This document shows, piece after piece, positions 53,690 through 64,000 of a DNA stretch of 64,000 nt (position 1 is its first letter; every line of letters starts with the position of its first letter). Origin of the DNA: Aedes albopictus (Eukaryota; Arthropoda; Insecta; Diptera; Culicidae); contig NC_085138.1 of the NCBI RefSeq assembly GCF_035046485.1, positions 343,678,263 through 343,742,262 on the forward strand, given 5' to 3'. The notes under the pieces were generated by a model. It did not search any database. It saw only the letters and a program-made list of their open reading frames with translations, and was not told where the DNA came from. Made by a program: the position numbers and the translations under genes.

Positions 53690-54360
53690 TCAGTTATGGC
53701 ACCAAAACTAGGCATGCGACGGCTCTATCTTCATGATTTTTCATGTAAATCATCTTAGTAACCATGAAAATGACCAGTGACCTCCCTGGTTAACCCGTGG
53801 CCACCGGAATGTGCCCTGGAGGGACCTGTTTCGAGGACATTATGACCATGACACTGAAACTGGGCATGCGACGGCTCTATCTTCATGATTTTCCATATCC
53901 ATTATTTTAGTAACCATGAAAATTACCAGTAACCTCCCTGGCCAACCCGTGGCCAACGGAATGTGCCCTGGAGGAACCTGTTTCGAGGACATTTTGACCA
54001 TGTTACCAAAACTAGGCATGCGACGGCTCTATCTTCATGATTTTTCATATCCATCATCTTAGTAACCATGAAAATGATCAGTGACCTCCCTGGCCAACCC
54101 GTGGTCACCGGAATGTGCCCTGGAGGAACCAGTTTCGTGGACATTTTGGTTTTGACGCTAAAACTAGGCTTGCGACGGCTCTATCTTCCTGATTTTCCAT
54201 ATACATCATTTTAGTAACCATGAAAAGGACCAGTGACCTCCCTGGCCATCCTGTGGCTACTTGACTTTGCCTTGAAGTAACCTGTTTTGAGAATAATTTT
54301 GACCAAGGCGCCAAAAGTAGGCATGCAACTGCTCTATCTTTTTGATGTTATATATCCATC
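53690..54360 (-). repeat. 152-bp satellite, left arm
   Basis: About five monomers recognisable by GGCATGCGACGGCTCTATCT at roughly 53715, 53868, 54020, 54171 and 54323. Each also has AACCATGAAAATGACCAGTG, CCTCCCTGGCCAACCCGTGG and GGAATGTGCCCTGGAGGAAC. The outermost units are the most diverged. Confidence 0.75.
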
Positions 54361-54429
54361 ATCTAGGGTAAATCGCCAATTGTTACACACCTTAAAAACT
54401 CGCCAATTGTTGCACATCTCATAAGTAAT

Positions 54430-54880
54430 TTTTTTTTTCCAGGGATTTCACCGGAAATTCTTCCGAAAACTCATGCTAGGATTTCGGCAAAAACCACCAG
54501 GAATTTCTTCAGAGATTCAATCAAAGATTGCTGGTTCCAGGAAACCCTGCTAAATTACTCCAGGGATGCCTCATTTTCTTTTAAAGCACTTCTTTTAATG
54601 ATTCCTTTAGGAATTTCGCCTTTTCCATAGATTCTCGCTGTGATTCCTGTAGAAGTTTGCTTTGAATCCCTCCAGAAATTCCCGCTGGTTTTCTACATAA
54701 ATTCTTTATGTGATTATTCCATGAATTCCTTTCAGAATTATACCAAGAATACCTTTGCATATTTCGGTGGAAATTCATCCGGGGATATACATACCACGAA
54801 ATTTCGCCAGAAATTTATCAAGAAATTTCTCTAGGGATTTATCAAAGAATTTCTTAAGCGTTTTTCTGCAGGGTTCTTCT
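54430..54880 (+). repeat. Degenerate TTTCACCGGAAATTCTTCC-type array
   Basis: The same low-complexity GGAATTTC/GATTCC word pattern as at 13170 and 37240, inside the inverted-repeat element. ORFs here are artefacts. Confidence 0.5.
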
Positions 54881-55018
54881 AAGACAAGTCGGACTTGCCC
54901 CGGCGTTATAACTCGCAGTATCGCATGAAACCGAATTTGCTTCCACTGCTGTCTACTGTCATGTCTTTTGGAGTTTGAAGGCTATGTTTCAGTAGGAATG
55001 ATATGTCAAGAATAAGTA

Positions 55019-55460
55019 CAGTAGACGTTCGGTCGGTGTAAACGGTTTAACTGCAATGCTCCTTACCTGTAAATCCGGTAAGTTCAACAAATTTGGAGTT
55101 ATCGCACCGCCAAACGTCAAAATGATGTGTCATGTTTGCCCTAATAGGCTGGAGGAATTGAATGAATGTGGATAAATTAAACGAAGAGAAAAAGCAGGAT
55201 CTTCATATAACAAAATGCAAAAGTAACTGATGCTTTATCCTCATTCACGCTAGGTGAATAAGTTTCTCTGGCCTATGAACAGTCACATGAAGTTCACGTT
55301 CATTTCACGTCAATTGATGGCTTGATGACATTTGTCAGGCGTTGCAGTTACTCAACTTCATTCGTTAAGTGAAACGTAAACATGTTGCAGTTAGCAGCTA
55401 AACAAAATTGCTGACACCGAAAACTATCATATAACTGCGAAATTGTTCGTATAACGCTAA
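55019..55460. mobile_element. MITE of the CAGTAGACGTTCG family, copy 3
   Basis: The left end CAGTAGACGTTCGGTCGG follows a TA (55017-55018). Interior AACGGTTTAACTGCAATGC and TATCGCACCGCCAAACGTCA match 52.95-53.1 kb. The right end is not clear, and about 100 bases near 55170-55270 look inserted. Confidence 0.5.
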
Positions 55461-55562
55461 ACTGGCTAGCAGACTTGGTTCCAGGAGGAGCGTAATATCA
55501 TAAAGTCTATTCCGTGAATCACGCTTATTATTCAAATAGCAAAACATTGGAACCATAAAAAA

Positions 55563-55645
55563 GATACGTTATATCGAGGTAAAAGTTACGTTATATTGAG
55601 TTACGTAATATCGAGGCTACGTTATACCGAGGTATGACTGTATAA
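55563..55645 (+). repeat. ACGTTATATCGAGG short repeats
   Basis: Four close copies of TACGTTATATCGAGGT or a one- to three-base variant in about 80 bases, probably the terminal part of another DNA element. Confidence 0.5.
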
Positions 55646-56044
55646 AAATCAGTTGGTAACCAAAACCACAAAACAAAAAATTTCGGCTTCGTGAATAAAA
55701 AAAAATTTTTTTTATTTCTTTCTATTCGAAAATTACAAAACAAGATTGATCATATTTTTATACAATACAATAAACGCTTTTGGGTGGAAAATAGGTATCA
55801 AATTAACGGATTCACCATGCTATAAGCGAAAATTATATGCATGACCACCCTCATATAGAGTAGGAACCGTTAGCGCTGGTCTTTTTCACGGTTACTTAGG
55901 GTGAATCGTCAATTATTGCACATCTTGAAAACTTGCTAATTGTTGCAGACTCCATGCTTTGCTTATGAGATGTGCAACAATTGGCGAGTTTTTAAGGTGT
56001 GTAACAATTGGCGATTTACCCTAGATGATGGATATATAACATCA

Positions 56045-56840
56045 AAAAGATAGAGCAGTTGCATGCCTAGTTTTGGCGCCTTGGTCAAAATTGTTCTCAA
56101 AACAGGTTCCTTCAAGGCAAAGTCCAGTGGCCACGGGATGGCCAGGGAGGTCACTGGTCCTTTTCATGATTACTAAGATGATGGATATGCAAAATCAGGA
56201 AGATAGAGCCGTCGCATGCCTAGTTTTGGTGTCATGGTCAAAATGTCCACGAAACTGGTTCCTCCAGGGCACATTCCGGTTGCCACGGTTTGGCCAGGGA
56301 GGTCACTGATCATTTTCATGATTACTAAGATGATGGATATAAAAAATTATGAAGATAGAGCCGTCGCATGCCTTGTTTTGGTGTCATGGTCAAAATGTCC
56401 TCGAAACAGGTTCCTCCAGGGCACATTCCGGTGGCCACGAGTTGTCCAGGGAGGTCACTGGTCATTTTCATGGTTACTAAAATAATTGATTTGGAAAATC
56501 ATGAAGATAGAGCCGTCGCAAGCCTAGTTTTGGTGTCATGGTCAAAATGTCCTCGTAACAGGTTCCTCCAGGGCACATTCCGGTGGCCACGGGTTGGCCA
56601 GGGAGGTCACTGGTCATTTTCATGGTTACTAAAATAATTGATTTGGAAAATCATGAAGATAGAGCCGTCGCAAGCCTAGTTTTGGTGTCATGGTCAAAAT
56701 GTCCTCGTAACAGGTTCCTCCAGGGCACATTCCGGTGGCCACGGGTTGGCCAGGGAGGTCACTGGTCATTATCATGGTTACTAAAATAATTGATTTGGAA
56801 AATCATGAAGATAGAGCCGTCGCAAGCCTAGTTTTGGTGT
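56045..56840 (+). repeat. 152-bp satellite, right arm
   Basis: About five to six monomers whose conserved words (ATAGAGCCGTCGCATGCCTA, TTCCTCCAGGGCACATTCCG, GGCCAGGGAGGTCACTGGTC) recur every 152 bases. The last units (56512-56830) are nearly identical, indicating recent local duplication. 152 is not a multiple of three, so the apparent ORFs are staggered artefacts. Confidence 0.8.
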
Positions 56841-56998
56841 TTATACAGCGCATTATACAGTTGGACATTTTTGCCGAAGACACCAACATTGTATCTAGTA
56901 AAGCATATAAACCATAATTGAAAACGTTTGCCGTGTACTGAGTACACGACGCGACCGCTCGTGTAACTTTTTTTGATGCAACTGATGGAGGGTTAAAA

Positions 56999-58345
56999 CG
57001 GTCTGATAAAAAGTTCAAAACCTTTTTTCACGTTGTTTACCCGACTATCTATCGCGTAAGAATTCAAAACTAGAAATCCTCTACATAGAGATGAGCGGAA
57101 GTTACATATGTTGATTCGGCAACGTTGTTTGTTTTGTTTACAACAGCTTTCAACACTTGCCACAAAGCTAGATGTTCAAACTTTTTGCGTGACTTTATTG
57201 TGGTGCAAGTTGTTTTGTTTACGTTTGCTCATTATATTCAAACTTTTTTTTTCCCAAATTTTGAAAAAAAATAACAGCACAATCGAAGAAATCTGAAATT
57301 TATTGCAAAGAACCAAATCAGCAGAAGTGAATCAAGCAGCAGCAATGAAAGTTTTTTCGAGAAGAGCAGCGACAGAAGTTTCTTCATGTGCATACGCTTT
57401 TGAAAGCAAAATTAATTATTATCTTTAATTATATATACTAAATTTGCATATGCCATCAAATTCTCTATAATAAAAAAAAATTGTTATACGTTTATTGTCG
57501 ATTGCAATACCGGTCAAACAACGCCTTCCTACAAACGATAAACATGTTCATTTGGCTCACACTTCTCAGTTCTCTCTGCTCGATTGGCTCACAATGGCCG
57601 CCTCCGCACATCTCTATAATGTAGAATTACTATTCAAAACTAAGGTTAACAGAGAAGAAAGAAAAGCTAATAATTTGATAAAGGGGAAGTTTTTCAATGT
57701 TTACTTGTTTTGTTTCACACCAGACAAGACATTACATTTTAACCACAAAACTAACCCAACATCATCTAGAAAATACTGTGCTGTTGCGTCAACAGGTTCT
57801 TCGCCACAACTTCCAGCAGAAAGAATGTTCTTTAAAACGCTACAAAGTGCTGCAACAGTACCAAAACGTACTCTATGAAAGCAACTGTTTTGTTGGTGAG
57901 GATTCTTATTCGATTGGCACATCATCCGGGAACTATTCCGGTTTTGGATAGAGTGCAATAGAAGAACCCAAAAAAAATTGAAAAAAGATAGCTGTGAATT
58001 ATTTGATTTCCAGCTATATTCCAGCTTACAGTTTGTATTGATGATAATGTTTACATCCGACAAGCCGTGGTGATATCCCAACAGTTTTTTTTATTACACC
58101 TTCCAGCTGTAATGATATCGCATAACGATAGTAGCTTCAAAAGCACTGCTGGTTTGGGAAGAATTTGGCAGATTATAACTAAATTATTATTATTATTATT
58201 ATGGTCCATACAAAAATTTTAGGACTTTCATACAAAAAAGCGTAATGGAAGAGGAGGGGGGTGCTAACATGACGACTTTAGCGTTGCGTTCTAAATGAAT
58301 GCTGTAAGTTTTGTTTTATGGCTCTTGGCTGGAGTGGTCAATACA
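56999..58345. other. No recognisable gene
   Basis: AT-rich. A 127-codon frame at 57495-57878 (MSIAIPVKQRLPTNDKHVHL...) and an antiparallel one have no motif I know. A TTATTATTATTATTATTATG microsatellite lies at about 58183-58203. Confidence 0.35.
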
Positions 58346-58350
58346 GTACG

Positions 58351-58551
58351 GACCCGATTTTGTCAGCCCCATTTTGCGACAAACTTTTTGGTCTCATTAT
58401 CTAACGGTCAAATATTGAGCAATTCGTTTAAGATCATCATCAAAATACTGCTGAAAGGCAGAACATAGAGGGATAAAAAGTATGAATATCTGTTTAAATT
58501 TTTAAGGGGAACAAAAAATGTGTTCCGGAAAGAGGCTGACAAAATCGGGTC
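58351..58551. mobile_element. MITE with GACCCGATTTTGTCAGCC ends
   Basis: About 201 bp bounded by GACCCGATTTTGTCAGCC and its exact inverse. TA dinucleotides lie a few bases outside each end, which suggests TA duplication. Non-coding. Confidence 0.7.
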
Positions 58552-58589
58552 ACTTATGTATTACAAAAATGATCAAACAATTTCGCGTC

Positions 58590-58886
58590 AATACAAAAAA
58601 AAACAATTATTTTGTTACAAGAAATGTAGTAAATACCTACTACAATAAATGGGTAACCAAGTTTTGTTATGAGCAATTATTTTAAAATGCATAATGTAAC
58701 AAATGCTGTTATATATCTTGTTGAATAAATAATACAAGTTTTGTTTTTAAAATAATAACAAGTTTTGTTACAATTTTGTTGTGGTTATTCACATATACGA
58801 ATCCTTACATCAAAATTATATCAAATTATGTTATTTCTAACAACGGTTGTAATAATTTGTTATAATCTTGTTAGGAGCTTCTGGTC
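58590..58886. repeat. Word-repeat element, TTATAAC/TTGTTA type, partial
   Basis: Dense with TTTTGTTA, GTTACAA, TTATAAC and similar words, and ends GAGCTTCTGGTCGGG, like the TCTAGTCGGG end of copy 1. Left end not found; no tRNA-like centre is left. Confidence 0.5.
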
Positions 58887-58887
58887 G

Positions 58888-59597
58888 GGTACGCTTTATC
58901 CGAAAGCTGTTCGGTCTAACTCCTTTAACGTCCACGTTAAATCAGTTTCTTATATAGAGCGAATTTCGTTTGGGTTTGCAAGTTACGGGACCTAAGCAGG
59001 TTACGCAATCCGTAAAATGCTTTATCCGCAGCTGCAATACGCCTTTTCACTTCACGGGAAACGTCATTGTCACATGTCAGAAGTGTTTCAAGATAAACAA
59101 ATTCATCAACTACTTCAAACGCATCTAACACCACTAGGCCTGCCTCTGTCTATACCCGCAATAATGTACTTCGTCTTGGTAGAGTTAAACGTCAAGCCTA
59201 TTCTCACTGTCTCTCTGTTCAGAGGAGCATAAACTTCCTCCACTGCCCTACGATCGATACCGATGAGATCAATATCGTCCGCTAAGCCGGGGAGCATGTG
59301 CGACCGTGCAATGATATAGCCATTCCTCTGCATGCCAGACCTTCTAAGCGCTCCTGCGAGTGCAATGTTGAACAACAAATTTGGAAGAGCATCACCCTGT
59401 TTCAATCCATCCAAGATCACAAACGAGGTAGACACTTCATCTGCGATCCGAATAATTGATTTTGATCCATCCAGCGTTGACACATATCAGCCTAATTAGT
59501 TTCGTCGGAAAATCATATTCTGACATTATCTGCCAAAGCTCATTTCTTTTCACCGAATCGTACGCTGCTTCACAATCAATTAACAGATGGTGAGTCT
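58888..59597 (-). pseudogene. RTE-like LINE fragment (RT palm and thumb)
   Basis: The minus strand gives motif A (LLIDCEAAYDSVKRNELWQI), motif B (LDGLKQGDALPNLLFNIAL), a catalytic box reading LADD (GLADDIDLIG), and thumb KTKYIIAG and EFVYLETLLTCDNDVSREVK. A frameshift lies near 59480. The fragment starts just before motif A at 59597, where an oppositely oriented RTE begins, and ends at the word-repeat element. It is a different subfamily from the other RTE copies. Inactive. Confidence 0.8.
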
Positions 59598-62500
59598 ACA
59601 AGTTGGCACGGTAAATGCTGGATATGCTGCGCAATTCAGATCTCATTGTGATCCAGCAACTCCTATCCCTACCTCCTCGTGGTACCGGCCGGAAACTATG
59701 AGCAACCTTAGGGAAGATCAGGTAACCTACCCCGGTGGAAACTTTGGTCGTAGACTGACGGGGAAGGGGGGTTTGCTTCGGCAAACCTGAGCGTCTGTTC
59801 TCCAAAAGGAGTGGCTCACAACAGCGTCTGATCCCCATGTTAGGGGCGGCTGATCAACGTCCGAGTGCCAGGGAAGGACTCTAAGCTCAACTGTGCACTA
59901 TGGTCCTTCGGAAAGTAGGGGGTTGGTGTCGGGCCCTACCTGCCAGCCGTAGAAACCCATTGTAACGGAAAATCGCAACAGAATAATACGAACCGAGACC
60001 AACGGCAACGACCCCAGCGAACAAAAAGGACTTGCGATTGGAAACTCGGTACGTGGAACTGCCGATCTCTCAACTTCATTGGGAGCACCCGCATACTCGC
60101 CGATCTACTGAAGGACCGCGGGTTCGGCGTCGTAGCGCTGCAGGAGGTGTGTTGGACAGGATCCATGGTGCGCACGTTTAGAGGTAATCATACCATCTAC
60201 CAGAGCTGCGGCAACACACGCGAGCTGGGAACAGCTTTCATCGTGTAGGTGATATGCAGAGGCGCGTTATCGGTTGGTGGCCGATCGACGAATGAATATG
60301 CAGGTTGAGCATCAAGGGCCGATTCTTCTATTTCAGCATAATAAAGGTGCACAGCCCACACTCCGAAAGTACTGATGATGACAAGGACGCATTTTACGCG
60401 CAGCTCGAACGCGAGTACGATCCCTGCCCAAGCCACGACGTCAAGATCATCATAGGAGATTTAAACGCTCAGGTGGGCCAGGAGGAGAAATTCAGACCGA
60501 CGATTGGAAAGTTCAGCGCCCACCAGCAGACGAACGAAAACGACCTACGACTCATTGATTTCGCCGCCTCCAAAAATATGCCCATACGTAGCACCTTCTT
60601 CCAGCACAGCATCCCTTATCGTTACACCTGGAGATCACCACAACAGACGGTATCTCAAATCGATCACGTTCTGATTGACGGACGGCACTTCTTTGACATT
60701 ATCGACGTCAGGACCTATTGTAGCGCCAACATCGACTCCGACCACTATCTGGTGATGGTCAAACTGCACCCAAAACTCACGATACCGGCGACCACCACGG
60801 GACAACCTAGAGCGACTGAAACAACCGGATGTTGCCCCTGCATACGCGCAGAATCTCGAGGCCGCGTTGCCAGACGAGAGCGAGCTCGACGAAGCCCCTA
60901 TAGAGAACTGCTGGAGTACAGTGAAAGCAGCCATCAGCGATGCAGCCGAGAACATCATCGGGTACGTGGAACGGAATCAACGGAACGAATGGTTCGTCGA
61001 AGAGTGCAGAACGGTTTTGGAGGAGAAGAACGCAGCGATGGCGGTAATGATGCAGCAAGGGATTCTACAGAACGTGGAACGTTACAAACAGAAGCGGAAA
61101 CAGCAGACCCGCCGCTTTCGGGAGAAAAAGTACTGCCTGAAAGAAGCGGAGTGTGAAGAAATGGAACTGCTGTGCCGTTCCCAAGAAACACGGAAGTTCT
61201 ATCAGAAGTTCAACGCATCCCGCAACGGCTTCACGCCGCGAGCCGAAATATGCAGGGATAAAGACGGAGTCCTCTTGACGGACGGACGTGAGGTGATCGA
61301 AAGGTGGAAGCAGCACTTCGATCAGCACCTGAATGGCGTGAAGAACGTAGGCACGGGAGCCCACGGCAACGGAAGAAATGACGACGCCAGTGCTGCGGAG
61401 GGCGGAAATGAACCAACTCCCACGCTGAGGAAAGTTAAGGATGCCATTCACCAGCTCAAAACCAACAAAGCAGCTGGTAAGGATGGTATCGCAATTGAAC
61501 TCATCAAGATGAGCCCAGAAAAGTTGGCCACCTGCTGCATCGGCTGATAGTCAGGATCTGGGAAACCGAACAGCTACCGGAGGAGTGGAAGGAAAGGGTA
61601 ATCTGTCCCATTCACAAGAAAGGCGAACATTTGGAATGTGAGAACTTTAAGGCGATCACTGAATCACTGAATGCTGCCTACAAAGTGCTATCCCAGATCA
61701 TCTTCCGTCGTCTGTCACCTAAAACGAATGAGTTCGTGGGAAGTTATCAAGCCGGCTCCATCGACGGCCGGTCGACAACGGACCAGATCTTCACCGTACG
61801 GCAAATCCTCCAGAAATGTCGTGAATACCAGGTCCCAACGCATCACCTTTTCATCGACTTCAAAGTGGCATACGACAGTATGGAATGGACCGCGCAGAGC
61901 TATGGAGAATCACCGACGAAAACGGCTTTCCTGGGAAGCTGACTAGACTGATTAAAGCAACGATGGACGGTGTGCAAAATTGCGTAAGTGTTTCGGGTGA
62001 GCTATCCGGTTCATTCGAATTTCGCCGGGGACTGCGACAAGGTGACGGACTCTCATGTCTACTCTTCAACATCGCTCTGGAAGGTGTGATGCGACGAGCC
62101 GGGCGCAACAACCGGGGAACGATTCTCACAAAATCCGGTCAATTTGTGTGCTTTGCGGACGACATGGACATTATCGCTAGAACATTTGGAACGGTGGCAG
62201 AGCTGTACACCCGCCTGAAATGCGAAGCAGCAAAGGTCGGACTGGTGGTGAATGCCTCAAAAACAAAGTACATGCTGGTAGGTGGAACCGAACACGACCG
62301 GATCCGTCGAGGTAATAGAGCCACGATAGACGGGGATACTTTCAAGGTGGTGGAGCAATTCGTCTACCTCGGATCCTTACTGACGGCTGACAACAACGTG
62401 AGTCGTGAAATTCGAAGGCGGATTATCAGCGGAAGTCGGGCCTACTACGGGCTCCAGAAGAAGCTGCGGTCTTAAAAGATTCACCCACGCACCAAATGCA

Positions 62501-62900
62501 CCATTTACATAACGCTAATAAGAGTGGTTCTCTACGGACACGAGACACGGACCATACTCGAGAAGAACCTGCAAGCACTCGGAGTTTTCGAGCGACGCGT
62601 GCAAATTACGAGCATCGGCGGTATGCAGGAGAATAGTGTATGGCGGCGTAGGATGAACCACGAACTCACTGCATTCTACGGCGAACCCAGTATCCAAAAG
62701 GTGGCAAAAGCCGGAAGAATATGGAAGACAGGGCATGTTGCAAGAAGAAGAATGTCGGACAACAACCCTGCAAAGTTGGTGTTCGCCACCGATCCGGTTG
62801 GCACAAGTAGGCATGAAGCGCAAAGAGCACGATGGGGTGGACTAGCTGGACCGTAATCTGGCGAGCATCAGGGACAAAGAGAGGCAGCCACAAATTAAGT
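59598..62900 (+). pseudogene. Near full-length RTE-clade LINE, inactivated by several frameshifts
   Basis: A 5' region of about 0.4 kb is followed by an APE endonuclease (LGTWNCRSLNFIGSTRILAD, VVALQEVCWTG about 60130; IIIGDLNAQVGQ about 60450; SQIDHVLIDGRHF, NIDSDHYLVMVKL about 60735-60770). A linker with EKNAAMAVMMQQG and IERWKQHFDQHLNG precedes RT (KAAGKDGIAIELIK, SYQAGSIDGRSTTDQ, FIDFKVAYDS, RRGLRQGDGLSCLLFN, catalytic FADD about 62154) and the post-RT end (FVYLGSLLTADNNVS, WRRRMNHELTAFY). Breaks: a TAG near 60247, frameshifts near 60820, 61530 and 61880, and a TAA at 62473-62475. It is the best copy of the family also found at 3395-4965. The exact 3' end (about 62900) and target duplication are not clear. 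Confidence 0.85.
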
Positions 62901-64000
62901 ATTGTTGCGTACTATTGTGGATTATGTGATATCCTAATAGTGTTGTGCAAATAAATGTATGAATGTAATAGTGAAAAACTACAGAACATTGATTCACTAA
63001 ACACTGTAAACAATATTATCGAAATGTATTTGCATATACAATTTCAATACAAATGCATGTACAAATCATCAAAAGATAAATGAATCTTCGTCAGTAAAAA
63101 GAATCGTAACCTTTTCAGTTTTCATTCATTCCGGAAGAGACCCAATTACATAAATTCTTATCTCGAGCACATTTGACGCAAATTTGAATGGCTGACTCTC
63201 AACTTTGAGAGAGATTACTCATCCTTCAACCATCCTTCTCCAGGGTAAAAATCTTAATTAGCGAGAAATCCATGCTCCTTAGAAAAGAAATGCTCTGCGA
63301 GTGCCATTTCTTCACAATTATTCAATTAAACAAACCCGCACCACATCTCGTTAAAAAAGACGTTAATTTTAACCAACCGGAACCTGAATGCACCAACACG
63401 CAACGTAAAAGAACAGTCAGTGAACACAGGTTCATGCTTGTACCACCATCCGAGGAAAGGGTTCGTTATTTTCTAGTGCCAATCTGCTGCAACAAAGCGA
63501 ACATCACCGCCCGCGCATCTATGTTGTACAACGTCCTCGTTCGAAACGCATCAGTGAGCTTCCTGTATGCCAAAGAGGTGCTAATTTGACTTGATGCTAC
63601 AAAATAAAAACAATCACGCTGCCACTACATAGATACCACCGGATGAATCTCATCATTGAGTGAGAAAGAAAAAAATGGGTTGAATGTGGTGTTCATTGCA
63701 CATGTTTTTGCACCGCCTCTTATCCAACGTCAAGTGAAGTGGTTACAAGGAGCACTTTTCTTTTGTTCCGAGAAAAAGCGGGAAAATTGGCAAACAAATG
63801 CGTCAAATTGGCTTAACGAGCATGCCGCGATGATGAGGATGTGAGATTCGTTGAGGTCGGATATCAGTTCGGTTTCTAACACGTAGTTTATTTCAGTGTT
63901 TCTAAGTAAAACATTGAATTCCTTCTTAAGGCGAAACTGGAAGCATTTCCTCACTTTTTGGTTTTTGATTTTTTATTAAATAACGAAACAATATTTTCAA
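62901..64000. other. No recognisable gene
   Basis: AT-rich. A 105-codon frame at 63272-63589 (MLLRKEMLCECHFFTIIQLN...) lacks any known motif. No repeat copies from elsewhere in the window are seen here. Confidence 0.35.

Larger units (their letters stand above)
53218..56998. mobile_element. 3.8-kb inverted-repeat element with a 152-bp satellite in each arm
   Basis: Outer ends TTTTAACCCACCATCAGT and the inverse TTTTAACCCTCCATCAGT. Inside each end lie GTTACACGAGCGGTCGCGTC and CGTGTACTCAGTACACGGCA, then tandem 152-bp monomers in opposite orientations (53690-54360 and 56045-56840), then a CGCCAATTGTTACACACCTT block. The central part (54430-55880) holds a degenerate array, a MITE and ACGTTATATCGAGG repeats. 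No transposase frame. The central pieces may be later insertions into one large foldback element. Confidence 0.6.

Noticed and set aside
56216..56917. Series of overlapping 60-89-codon ORFs sharing the sequence WSKCPRNRFLQGTFR
   Set aside because: They are successive frames through a 152-bp satellite, whose length is not a multiple of three; not proteins.

Overview
The window looks like nuclear DNA of a culicine mosquito, probably Aedes-like. This is inferred from very dense and nested transposable elements, RTE-, R1- and Jockey-type LINEs, a BEL/Pao LTR element, many palindromic MITEs, tRNA-like SINE segments, and two genes for the two-domain odorant-binding proteins typical of mosquitoes. 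The species cannot be fixed from sequence alone.

Host genes are few. Only two are supported, both on the minus strand: an intact two-domain odorant-binding protein gene (5990-6802), and a close paralogue (21400-22179) whose reading frame is cut by a single TGA between the two domains. No other ORF outside the mobile elements has a recognisable family. Several long stretches (about 0.2-1.1, 5.0-6.0, 9.3-10.2, 14.3-15.6, 20.5-21.4, 24.5-25.3, 29.9-30.8, 34.4-35.6, 42.9-44.8, 57.0-58.3 and 62.9-64.0 kb) hold nothing I can name.

Layout: 0-5 kb has a short retroelement with target duplication, a 1.9-kb 'word-repeat' element (copy 1) carrying a piggyBac-type MITE, then an RTE LINE remnant carrying a hAT-type MITE. 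6-9.3 kb has the first OBP gene and an array of about 152-bp repeats (element A). 10-14 kb holds degenerate short-period arrays and an inverted pair of tRNA-derived SINE segments. 14-20.5 kb holds MITEs, an RTE fragment, a 148-bp repeat family with a hAT foldback and a TA-flanked MITE inside it, and a 1,150-bp perfect CTAGT satellite. 21.4-25 kb has the broken OBP paralogue, a second word-repeat element and an inverted-repeat element. 25.3-34.4 kb has two more copies (B and C) of the 152-bp array element, B split by a 5'-truncated R1 LINE with a 14-bp target duplication. 36-45 kb has MITEs, degenerate arrays and a broken Jockey LINE. That LINE is split by a 1.5-kb TIR element, which itself contains a 490-bp hairpin. 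45.1-52.7 kb is word-repeat copy 2, split by a complete BEL/Pao retrotransposon with apparently identical 288-bp LTRs and one open 1,790-codon gag-pol frame. 52.7-59 kb holds a 3.8-kb inverted-repeat element with a second 152-bp satellite and more MITEs. 59-62.9 kb has two RTE remnants in opposite orientation.

The region is therefore an accumulation of insertions whose order can be read from target duplications and paralogous empty sites. The most unusual points are the BEL element sitting in the A-box region of a tRNA-like sequence, the word-repeat elements with CCCG-type ends and a tRNA-like centre, two different 152-bp satellites inside TIR-bounded elements, the pentanucleotide satellite, and the OBP paralogue with one stop codon. 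All coordinates of repeat edges were read by eye and may be off by some bases.
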